This document shows, one piece after another, positions 28,367-36,149 of a DNA stretch of 64,000 nucleotides; position 1 is the stretch's first letter; each line of letters opens with the position of its first letter. The notes beneath the pieces were generated by a model. It did no database searches and was not told where the DNA came from. It was given only the letters and a program-made list of their open reading frames with translations. The translations under genes were made by a program, and so were the position numbers. Location: NCBI RefSeq assembly GCF_900107405.1, contig NZ_FNPV01000007.1, forward strand, positions 86,211-150,210. Direction: 5' to 3'. This DNA comes from Tindallia californiensis. Its GTDB lineage: Bacteria > Bacillota > Clostridia > Peptostreptococcales > Tindalliaceae.

Positions 28367-29875
28367 GTGGACTCTATGGTGATGGTTTATTTCGAAGAAA
28401 CCTTTGAACAATTGGATCAATGTGAAAAATGCCTGCAGCATTTGGAAAAAGGATATTCTGAAGAATATGTTAATCAGTTTTTCCGATGCGCCCATTCTAT
28501 TAAAGGCTCGTCAGATGCCATGGGTTATGAAGAAGTAAAAGACCTGACCCATCAACTGGAAGATATCTGGATTTTGATACGTTCAAAACAATTATCCATC
28601 TGTAAAGACATTCTGGATATCTCCTATCAGGCGGTTGATACCATTTATCAAATGGTCGAAAACAGAAAAAACCCTGCTACAGAGCCTGACCTGGTTGCTC
28701 AGTTAATAGAAAAATCGAAAATCCTTAAACAAGAAATCGGTGCCTTTGGAGCACAAAAGACAACAAAGAAGACGGTTAAACAAAAAAAGGATGAAGCAGA
28801 AAAAGAAGAGATAGCTTCTAAACAGGTTATCCACGAAAACAAGGTGGAAGAACAGACATTATCTTACCCTAACCAATACTTTATCCAGATTATGATGGAG
28901 CCAGAAAATCCAATGCCAGCCGTTACCCAATTTCTGATTCTAAAAAGTTTAGAAGAAAATGGTGTGATTGATTATGCAAAACCATCTGTAGAAAAGATAA
29001 GGAATATGGATGAAGAGAACCATCACTTTGAAATGGAGTTTATTTTCCAGACTGCGTTAAATCGAAACGAACTTCATAAAGAAATAGAAATAGGCTATAT
29101 TAAGGATTTTGTTATTATTGATCTAAAAGAAGCCTATCAAAAACATGTTCTAACTATATCGGATAAAGATTTTTTTGATTATTTTTTTCGTGAAATATCA
29201 AGAGTGATTCAGTTGATTAATGAAAAACAAAAGAAAACCATGGATCCTTCTTTTTGGAAAAAAGTAGAATTTGTGATAATTAAAATCCATTCAAAATCGG
29301 TTTTGTTGGAGAATGATTTTTATTATGATCAGCTAAAAGATCACTTAGACATCATCAAAGATTTGGTAAATATGAAGCAAAGAGATGAAACCGTGGATGC
29401 TCTGGATCATGAAACACTTTTTTTTATTCTTCAAAAAATGTTTTTGCAATTGTTGCAAGAAGTATACCGTATGATAAAAAACGAAATTATCATACGGTAT
29501 ATGGAAGTAAAAGAAGGACAGAATATGATCCTAACCTTCCAGAATATCACCTTAGAAATGGAACCAGAACGTTATAAAATACTGTTGATTGATATCAGCT
29601 TGTTATCAAAACTTAGAGAAGACGAAATGCAATCTCTTGAAACCGTATATCAAAAGTTAAAAGATATGGGAATCAGCATGTTTTTGGTGCATGACGGGAA
29701 AAGAAATAAACGAGTATATACCGGCCAACGCTTTTTTACCCCAATACAACATATTATTCGATACCAGAATGAAAAAGAAATGATCCGAAAAATATTAATT
29801 GCCTGGAAATCTGGTGAAGAAGTAAAAGGAGCAGAAGAAGTAGAGGAGGCAAATAATGAAAATATTGATTGCTGA
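28367..29875 (+). CDS. Hpt-domain protein with CheA P2-like module, no kinase domain
   Basis: 502 residues. The N-terminus is a histidine phosphotransfer domain; the phospho-acceptor is His43 in CAHSIKGSSDAMGY. A Lys/Glu-rich linker (about 118-155) leads to a domain at about 160-265 (ILKSLEENGVIDYAKPSVEK, then FEMEFIF) resembling the CheA P2 CheY-docking module. CheA's P3-P5 parts (dimerisation, ATPase, CheW-like) are missing. Residues 265-400 are helical, and about 400-490 (KILLIDISLLSKLR, then LKDMGISMFLVHDG) look STAS-like. GTG 28367 has AAGGAAGG 7 nt upstream. The next gene, a lone receiver, overlaps it by 20 nt and is the obvious partner. The phosphate donor is not in this operon. Confidence 0.75.
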   Translation: MDSMVMVYFEETFEQLDQCEKCLQHLEKGYSEEYVNQFFRCAHSIKGSSDAMGYEEVKDLTHQLEDIWILIRSKQLSICKDILDISYQAVDTIYQMVENRKNPATEPDLVAQLIEKSKILKQEIGAFGAQKTTKKTVKQKKDEAEKEEIASKQVIHENKVEEQTLSYPNQYFIQIMMEPENPMPAVTQFLILKSLEENGVIDYAKPSVEKIRNMDEENHHFEMEFIFQTALNRNELHKEIEIGYIKDFVIIDLKEAYQKHVLTISDKDFFDYFFREISRVIQLINEKQKKTMDPSFWKKVEFVIIKIHSKSVLLENDFYYDQLKDHLDIIKDLVNMKQRDETVDALDHETLFFILQKMFLQLLQEVYRMIKNEIIIRYMEVKEGQNMILTFQNITLEMEPERYKILLIDISLLSKLREDEMQSLETVYQKLKDMGISMFLVHDGKRNKRVYTGQRFFTPIQHIIRYQNEKEMIRKILIAWKSGEEVKGAEEVEEANNENIDC

Positions 29876-30263
29876 AGATCATCATCCTTCCAGTTATGTA
29901 CTGAAAAAATTTCTGGAAATCTATGGAGAATGTACTCTTGTAGAAAATGGCATGGATGCTGTTAATAGCTTTCTTCAATCCCTAAAAGAAGGGGAGGGTT
30001 TTGATTTAATTTGCCTTGATATTTTAATGCCTAAAATGGATGGATTAAAGACCTTACAATCGATTCGAAAGATACAGGAAAAAATGAAGAATGAAAATAA
30101 AAAAGAACCACGAATCATCATGGTAACGGCTTTGGAAGAAACGGATAATATTTATAAAGCCTTTGAAGAGGGTTGCGATGCGTATCTGGTAAAACCATAT
30201 ACGAAAGAAAAACTGGAAGCAACATTAAAAAAATTAGATATTCTCCCGAAAGAATCCACGTAA
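29856..30263 (+). CDS. Single-domain response regulator (CheY-like)
   Basis: 135 residues, receiver domain only. Acidic pocket EDHH at 7-8, phospho-acceptor Asp55 in CLDILMPKMDG, Thr in IIMVTAL, and the conserved Lys in YLVKPYTKE. There is no output domain, so it acts as a phosphate shuttle or by protein contact. A short insertion (MKNENKKEP) precedes the fourth strand. AGAGGAGG lies 7 nt before ATG 29856, inside the Hpt gene's 3' end; the 20-nt overlap implies coupled translation with the Hpt protein. Confidence 0.9.
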   Translation: MKILIAEDHHPSSYVLKKFLEIYGECTLVENGMDAVNSFLQSLKEGEGFDLICLDILMPKMDGLKTLQSIRKIQEKMKNENKKEPRIIMVTALEETDNIYKAFEEGCDAYLVKPYTKEKLEATLKKLDILPKEST

Positions 30264-30306
30264 CCCTTTCTTATCAGACTCTTTTAAAACATAAGGAGTG
30301 AAATAA

Positions 30307-30987
30307 ATGCATAACCCTTCTGTACTGGTCATTGAAGATGAAGAAAAACTGCGAAAACTGGTAGCTACCTACTTCAAAAGAGAAAATTATCAGGTCTTTG
30401 AAGCCGCTGATGGTGTGGAAGGTGTCACCCTGTTTGAAGATCATCCTATGGATCTGGTGATTTTAGATATTATGATGCCTGGCTATGATGGATGGACGGT
30501 TTGCCGACGAATCAGAGAAGAAAGTCAGGTTCCAGTGATTTTGCTAACCGCTCGCAGTGAAGAAAATGATAAGCTTTTTGGTTTTGAACTGGGAGCCGAT
30601 GACTACATGACAAAACCTTTTAGTGTCAAAGAACTGATGGCCCGCAGCAAAGCACTGCTAAAACGAAGTGGTGTGGTTTCAGAAGAAAAACAATATCAGA
30701 TTGGTGAGTTGTGGGTAGATACAGATCGGCATCATGTTGAAGTGAAAGGGAAGGTAATAGACCTGACACCTAAAGAGTATGAACTTTTATTACTTTTCTT
30801 AAAAAACAGTAACCAGGCAATGGAACGGGAAACCATCTTAAATAAAGTATGGGGTTACGATTATTACGGAGATGATCGTACTGTCGATACCCATGTCAAA
30901 CGATTGCGGCACAAATTAGGGGATGTTAGTCAGAGAATCCGCACCCTTCGGGGAGTTGGGTACATTTTTGAGGTGACGAAGGAATGA
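30307..30987 (+). CDS. OmpR/PhoB-family response regulator
   Basis: 226 residues. An N-terminal receiver with IEDEEKLRKL, phospho-acceptor Asp54 in VILDIMMPGYDG, LLTARSEENDK, and Lys in YMTKPFSVKE. The C-terminal winged helix at about 128-224 reads IDLTPKEYELLLLFLKN and DDRTVDTHVKRLRHKLG. The stop overlaps the start of the sensor kinase by 4 nt (ATGA), so the two form a cognate pair. The downstream His-rich secreted protein is a plausible target, by analogy with metal- or envelope-stress systems; no operator was identified. Confidence 0.95.
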   Translation: MHNPSVLVIEDEEKLRKLVATYFKRENYQVFEAADGVEGVTLFEDHPMDLVILDIMMPGYDGWTVCRRIREESQVPVILLTARSEENDKLFGFELGADDYMTKPFSVKELMARSKALLKRSGVVSEEKQYQIGELWVDTDRHHVEVKGKVIDLTPKEYELLLLFLKNSNQAMERETILNKVWGYDYYGDDRTVDTHVKRLRHKLGDVSQRIRTLRGVGYIFEVTKE

Positions 30988-32408
30988 ACATATCCATTGC
31001 CAAACGAATAAGTTTCTTATTTACTCTTTTCGCACTTCTGATTCTGGGACTGGTATGGACGGCTCAGAATTTTTTTTTGGAACCCTATTATATTTATCAA
31101 AAATCCGGACAAATTGAAAATGCTGAACAACACTTAAAAGGATTAATGGAAGAAACGGGCTTAGGAGATCCTATGCAAGAAGCAATGGATGAAATGGCTG
31201 AAAAACTGCATGGTTGGATTCTATTGATGGACGAAGACGGTCGCATTCTTCAACAAGCCAATGAAGAAACTTCTGGTAGAGGCGGACGGATGCATCACTC
31301 TTCGCCATCTCATCATTCTATGATGCGGCATATGGAAAAAGGAAGGGCATCCATGCATCAAACTCAGGGCCAAAGTGGTCCACAAAATTTTCTAACCTTA
31401 ACAACACCTATTGAACCCTATTATCTATTTTTTCAAGTACCCCTACAACCTATGGAAGAAGTCTTAGGAATTGCAGCACAGTTTAATTTGCTGCTAGCCG
31501 TACTGGCACTGGTCCTTGCTTTATTTCTATCCCTAGGTTTTTCAAAAAGCATTACCAGACCTTTGCTTCAGTTAAATCATGCCGTTCAGCAAAAATCAAC
31601 CACCGGTTTTTCTTTGCCTTGGAAAAAAATACCGGCCGATGAAATTGGTCAGCTGGGAATGTCTTTTCAACAGTTAACCCATGAGTTAGATCAAACCATT
31701 CAAGCCTTACAAATGGAATTAGATAAAGAGAAGAATCTGGAAAAACTGAGAAAACAGTTTGTAGCCCGAGTTTCTCATGAATTACAAACTCCTATCGCGT
31801 TGATTCAAGGATATGCTGAAGCCCTAGAAGATGGAGTGGCATCCACAGAGGAAGAAGCCAAGGAATACTTGGAAACGATTCAGGAAGAAAGCCATCAGAT
31901 GAGCCGCATTGTAAAAGATTTACTGGATTTGGAACAACTGGAATCCGGTGTTTTTCGAGTGGAACAAAAACCTTTGGATCTAAAAGAGTTGCTGGAAGAA
32001 ACAAAAGACCGGTTCCAATTGTTTTTTCAAGAAAAAAACCTCCAAGTTAAAATCATTCTGCCCAAAGAACCAGTGATCGTTATTGGTGATTATCAACGGT
32101 TAGAACAAGTAATGTACAATTTGCTAAAAAATGCGCTTAACCATAGCTATCAAGGTGGTATTCTTTCTTTGGCATTGGAAAGAAAAGAAAAAAAGGCAAA
32201 GGTAACGGTTTTTAATACGGGAGATCCCATTCCAGAAGAAAAAATATCGCTGATATGGGAAAGTTTTTACCGTGGCGATGACAGACGGGCAGGTAATGGT
32301 TTAGGATTGGCTATTGTAAAAAGCGTATTAGATCTTCATGACAGTGATTATGGAGTGGAAAACAAAGAAAATGGAGTGGCTTTTTTCTTCAAAATGAAGC
32401 TTTCTTAA
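30984..32408 (+). CDS. Sensor histidine kinase with His/Met-rich extracytoplasmic loop
   Basis: 474 residues. TM1 is at about 10-28 and TM2 at about 163-185. The 130-residue outer loop contains a His/Met-rich patch at about 100-126 (RMHHSSPSHHSMMRHMEKG), as seen in metal-binding sensors. HAMP follows TM2, then HisKA with His265 in VARVSHELQTPIALIQGYAE. The ATPase has N box YNLLKNALNHS, and GNGLGLAIVKSVLDLHDSDY as the G2 box. It pairs with the overlapping OmpR-type regulator. Copper, silver, nickel or zinc sensing is suggested only by the loop composition. Confidence 0.92.
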   Translation: MNISIAKRISFLFTLFALLILGLVWTAQNFFLEPYYIYQKSGQIENAEQHLKGLMEETGLGDPMQEAMDEMAEKLHGWILLMDEDGRILQQANEETSGRGGRMHHSSPSHHSMMRHMEKGRASMHQTQGQSGPQNFLTLTTPIEPYYLFFQVPLQPMEEVLGIAAQFNLLLAVLALVLALFLSLGFSKSITRPLLQLNHAVQQKSTTGFSLPWKKIPADEIGQLGMSFQQLTHELDQTIQALQMELDKEKNLEKLRKQFVARVSHELQTPIALIQGYAEALEDGVASTEEEAKEYLETIQEESHQMSRIVKDLLDLEQLESGVFRVEQKPLDLKELLEETKDRFQLFFQEKNLQVKIILPKEPVIVIGDYQRLEQVMYNLLKNALNHSYQGGILSLALERKEKKAKVTVFNTGDPIPEEKISLIWESFYRGDDRRAGNGLGLAIVKSVLDLHDSDYGVENKENGVAFFFKMKLS

Positions 32409-32596
32409 TATAGGTAATAAAATTTTTTCTTTATTTCTTCATTTCTTCATTGTTTTTTCACAGAATGGACACAATCTTTCTTTATAATGAGTTTCATAGT
32501 CACCTCCGATGAAAGAGCCTTCTGAAAAAGATGGTACGGAGAGGGACTAAAGAATGAAAGAAACCAAATCAAATAATGAAGAAGGAGATGGTAAGA

Positions 32597-32974
32597 ATGA
32601 AGAATGTATTAAAAGGTGCCGCCTTAAGTTTGTTGGTAGTAGGATTGAGTGCCAGTATGGTATTTGCCGATACCTCGGGTAGAGGAAACGCCGACGGAGA
32701 ACAATGGAAAAATCTGGACGCTACCACAGAAGAACGATTAGAAATGAAAATACAACGCATTGATGAATTGGTTGAGCTAGAACGCTTAACAGAAGAAGAA
32801 GCCCTTGAGTTTAAGGAAATAGTACAAGAAAGAATGGAACATTGTCTGGGAGATGCTTCCGGAAGAGAAGATCATCGGTCTTTAGGCATTGGTTTTGGAA
32901 GAACCAGTGAAAGAGGTCATCGTCAAGGTGATGGTCATCAACATGAAGGTCTGAGACATCATCATAGAAGATAA
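32597..32974 (+). CDS. Secreted His-rich small protein (DUF2680/YckD-like)
   Basis: 125 residues. A signal peptide is clear: MKNVLKGAALSLLVVGLSAS then MVFADTS, with probable cleavage after VFA. The mature part has the helix LTEEEALEFKEIVQERMEHC, similar to YckD/DUF2680 proteins, and a His-rich tail (GHRQGDGHQHEG, LRHHHRR) that could bind metal. ATG 32597 is chosen because AAGGAG is 9 nt upstream; the earlier ATG at 32576 precedes that site. It lies directly downstream of the two-component pair with a TATAAT at 32483-32488, and ends at a strong terminator. The family name is moderately sure. Confidence 0.75.
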   Translation: MKNVLKGAALSLLVVGLSASMVFADTSGRGNADGEQWKNLDATTEERLEMKIQRIDELVELERLTEEEALEFKEIVQERMEHCLGDASGREDHRSLGIGFGRTSERGHRQGDGHQHEGLRHHHRR

Positions 32975-33000
32975 GCTGAATAGAAACATTAGATAGTAGA

Positions 33001-33032
33001 AAAAACCTCTCCTAAAAAAGGAGGGGTTTTTT
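33001..33032. terminator. Bidirectional terminator between convergent genes
   Basis: AAAAACCTCTCC (33001-33012) pairs with GGAGGGGTTTTT (33020-33031) with one wobble, loop TAAAAAA. It serves the rightward His-rich protein gene and overlaps the stop codon of the leftward REC-kinase gene. Confidence 0.9.
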
Positions 33033-34515
33033 ACGATTCATCAGGTCGGGCTTCTATCGAAGGTTGGCATTTTTGACAGGAAGGGATTGAAATAGTCACT
33101 TCAACACTTTCTTCATCAGAACCATTTCTTATCTTAAACTTTCCTCCTATATTCCATAGCATTATTTTGACACCGCTTAAACCAAGCCCCATTCCTTCCT
33201 TTTGACCAGTAAAATACTTTTCGCCCTGAAAGTAGGGTGAAAAATGGCCGATAGATTTTAATTCATGAGGGCTGAGTGAAGTACCATCATTTCGGATGAG
33301 AATAGTAGTTTCTTTTTTTTCATTATTACAGAAAGATTGTATATCAATGGTTGGATTTTTTTTAGGATGATTTTTCACAGCATTCCATATAATTTCATGA
33401 AAAAGGCTTTGAAAGTTTTGTGATGATAAAGGCAAAACACATTGAGGATCTTGATGTAAAGAGAGAGTTACTTTAGAGTGATCAATTTCATGGGTGTCAA
33501 AAACGGACATCATCAAGTCCTTAGCTTCGTTCATTGACAAAGTAAGATTGGAACTGGCATTTTTTGATCCTAATGTTTGAAGAATACGTTGAACCTGCTG
33601 ATGAAGTTCTAAAGCGCCATTTTGGGCACAGTGAATATATTCTGAAACATCGTCATAGTTTTGATCCTGAAGGCTTATCAAAGATAATTCAAGAAAAGGA
33701 AGCAGATGATTCATGGGTGTATTTAACTTATGGGAAACAAAGTTATGAAATTTTTTTATCTCCATGGTTAGCTCAACTTTAGAAGTTACATCTTTGATCT
33801 GATAAAAATAATGATCATCTTCTGGTTGTGAAATACAAGTGATTTCAAGCCAAAGAGAAGGATGTTGGTCTGTTTCAGGTCGAATCAGGTAAAGAGGTTC
33901 ATTGGGATAAGAACCACTTAAAAACGCTTCCCAGGCAGGCAACGGTTTTCGGTTAAAGTATTTATCCGTAATTTTTAGCAAATGACAAGGAGGATTGGAG
34001 TAATGGTCTGGTAATGATAATAGGTTTTGAGCTGATTCGTTGGCATAAAGAATATGAAAGGAATCATTGATGCTGATATAACCTTCATCAGCTCGGTCAA
34101 TGAGCCATTGAAAGCGTTTGCGTTCTCCCAGTAATTTTCGAAAACGGTTTAGGCGAAGAATGCCATTAATTCTCACTAATAGTTCAATGCGATTAAAAGG
34201 TTTGGTAATAAAATCATCTCCACCGGCTTCGAAACCATGAAATAAAGACTGTTTATCATCAAGAGAAGTGATAAAAACAATAGGCACTTCTTTATGATCA
34301 GAAAGTTCACGAATTTTTCTACACACTTCATATCCGGTCATATCCGGCATCATAACATCTAAGAGAACTAGGTCAGGATCTATTTGCGGCAAGTCTTTAA
34401 GAGCCTGATAGCCATTTTCAGCAAAAAAAAGATCATAACTTAATCCATGTAAAGATGCTTTTATGGTTAATCGAGAATTTTTTTCATCATCAACAATAAA
34501 AATACGTGGATTCAT
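33031..34515 (-). CDS. REC-PAS-histidine kinase
   Basis: 494 residues. A receiver domain comes first (VDDEKNSR, phospho-acceptor Asp53 in VLLDVMMPDMTG, Lys in FITKPFNR), then a PAS domain (about 140-250, INDSFHILYANESAQNLL). A HisKA-like helix pair follows, whose motif is FVSHKLNTPMNH with His262; the usual His-Glu is His-Lys. The ATPase domain has N box IIWNAVKNHP and G2 GMGLGLSGVKIML, but the D box is weak (IRNDGTSLS). No membrane segment, so cytoplasmic. GGAGG lies about 10 nt before ATG 34515. It is last of three leftward kinase genes; the receiver likely takes phosphate from an upstream kinase. Confidence 0.9.
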   Translation of the reverse strand: MNPRIFIVDDEKNSRLTIKASLHGLSYDLFFAENGYQALKDLPQIDPDLVLLDVMMPDMTGYEVCRKIRELSDHKEVPIVFITSLDDKQSLFHGFEAGGDDFITKPFNRIELLVRINGILRLNRFRKLLGERKRFQWLIDRADEGYISINDSFHILYANESAQNLLSLPDHYSNPPCHLLKITDKYFNRKPLPAWEAFLSGSYPNEPLYLIRPETDQHPSLWLEITCISQPEDDHYFYQIKDVTSKVELTMEIKKFHNFVSHKLNTPMNHLLPFLELSLISLQDQNYDDVSEYIHCAQNGALELHQQVQRILQTLGSKNASSNLTLSMNEAKDLMMSVFDTHEIDHSKVTLSLHQDPQCVLPLSSQNFQSLFHEIIWNAVKNHPKKNPTIDIQSFCNNEKKETTILIRNDGTSLSPHELKSIGHFSPYFQGEKYFTGQKEGMGLGLSGVKIMLWNIGGKFKIRNGSDEESVEVTISIPSCQKCQPSIEARPDES

Positions 34516-34560
34516 CTGTTTTCTACCTCCATTCTAAGCTTATGGCATAAATAACGATCA

Positions 34561-36147
34561 TCAATCGTGTTTATGAAGGGTTTCCAAGACTTTTTGATAT
34601 AACTGATGAAGGCGGATAGGTTTTGAAAGATAATAATCAGCACCTGCTTTTAGACATTTTTCTTGATCCTGAGGCATAGCTAAAGCTGTTAAGGCAATAA
34701 TAGGAATATCTTTTGTATGTTCTTTAGATTTTAAGTATTGAATAGCTTCTAGTCCATCTAACTCAGGCATATGAATATCCATTAAGATCAATGCCGGATC
34801 AATGGAAATGGCCTTAGAAATCGCTTCATTTCCTGTTAAAGCTGTTTCAACAACAAAGCCTTTGCTTTTCAAATAAAGTTGAAAGGTTTCAATATTCGCA
34901 GCGTTATCTTCGGCTAATAGTATGCGGATAGGCTGTTGCTGCTCTTGATAATAAAGATCGGTTTTGTCATTGTCTGTCCCTATTACTGGATCCGTTGTGA
35001 TTGGGTTTTTCCATGGGAGATGAAGGGTGAAAATACTTCCTTCACCAGGAATGCTTTCAATACTTAGATCCCCTTGATGCAAGTCAATAATTCCTTTGGA
35101 TAAGGGTAATCCTAATCCACTCCCGTCATAATGACGGTCAAGGCTGCTGCTTACTTGCTGATAGGGTTCGAAAATTCTATCCATGTCCTTTTTATTAATC
35201 CCAATGCCCATATCCCACACCTCTATCCTTATTTTTTCTTCCGGATTAATCCCACGGACAACCAGTCCAATCCGGCCTGAGGAATGAGAAAATTTCACAG
35301 CATTTTTTAATAAGTTTACTAACACTTCCTTGATACGGCGTCCATCTCCTAATAAAAGAGTGATGGCGTCATCATAGTCAAAAGAAACGTGCACTTTTTT
35401 TTCTTCTGCTAAGGGAATAATGTTATCCAATGCGCTTTGACAAATTTTTTTCAGGTCAAAGGGTTGAATATCAAGGCTTAGTTTTCCTAAATCAATTTTG
35501 GCGATATCAAGGATGTCGTTAATCAGCGAAAGTAAATGATGACCACTTTCTTCTACCACCTTTAGGCAATGATGCTGGTCTTCATTTAAGGAACCATATA
35601 CATGGTCTAACAAGGTTTCTGTCATGCCTAAAATAGCATTCAAAGGGGTACGAAGCTCATGACCCATGTTTGCCAGAAATTCATCTTTACTGTGAAGGGC
35701 TGTCCTAAGCTGATGGTTAACAAGCTGTAATTCTTCCTTTTGTTCTGCCAAAATGACTTCGGATGTTTTAAGAGATTCAATTTCTTGAATAATCGTTGAA
35801 TAAAATGCCGCATCTTTCGTGTGTTCATCATGACTGATAATGATTTGTGAAACAGGTATTTTTACTCCTGTTTTATCAGTCATGATGGTTTCACCACGCC
35901 AAAACCCATGTTTTTTTGCATGCTTGATCCGCGACTCCAAAAATGGCTGAACTTCTTCAGGATAAAAACTGGCAAGGTTCAGATGATATACATCTTCTTG
36001 TGTTAGGCTTAAAAAGGAGAACGTACTTTCATTAGCAAAAAGGATCCTTTTTTCTTCATCAATAACACAGACCGCATCCGGTAGTTTTTTTGTTATTTCC
36101 ATAAGGGCTAAGGATAATTCTGTGTTAATTGGTTGATAAGAGCTCAT
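34561..36147 (-). CDS. Hybrid histidine kinase (PAS-HisKA-HATPase-REC)
   Basis: 528 residues from ATG 36147, chosen because AAAGGAGG is 7 nt upstream; a TTG at 36153 is in frame but inside that spacing. A PAS domain at about 10-130 (LPDAVCVIDEEKRILFANES), HisKA with His163 in LANMGHELRTPLNAILGM, then the ATPase (LVNLLKNAVKFSH, DMGIGINKKD, GSGLGLPLSKGII). A complete C-terminal receiver follows (RILLAEDNAANI, LILMDIHMPELDG, YLSKPIRL). No transmembrane helix. Its start lies 2 nt after the stop of the large kinase upstream, so they are cotranscribed. Confidence 0.93.
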   Translation of the reverse strand: MSSYQPINTELSLALMEITKKLPDAVCVIDEEKRILFANESTFSFLSLTQEDVYHLNLASFYPEEVQPFLESRIKHAKKHGFWRGETIMTDKTGVKIPVSQIIISHDEHTKDAAFYSTIIQEIESLKTSEVILAEQKEELQLVNHQLRTALHSKDEFLANMGHELRTPLNAILGMTETLLDHVYGSLNEDQHHCLKVVEESGHHLLSLINDILDIAKIDLGKLSLDIQPFDLKKICQSALDNIIPLAEEKKVHVSFDYDDAITLLLGDGRRIKEVLVNLLKNAVKFSHSSGRIGLVVRGINPEEKIRIEVWDMGIGINKKDMDRIFEPYQQVSSSLDRHYDGSGLGLPLSKGIIDLHQGDLSIESIPGEGSIFTLHLPWKNPITTDPVIGTDNDKTDLYYQEQQQPIRILLAEDNAANIETFQLYLKSKGFVVETALTGNEAISKAISIDPALILMDIHMPELDGLEAIQYLKSKEHTKDIPIIALTALAMPQDQEKCLKAGADYYLSKPIRLHQLYQKVLETLHKHD

Positions 36148-36149
36148 AA

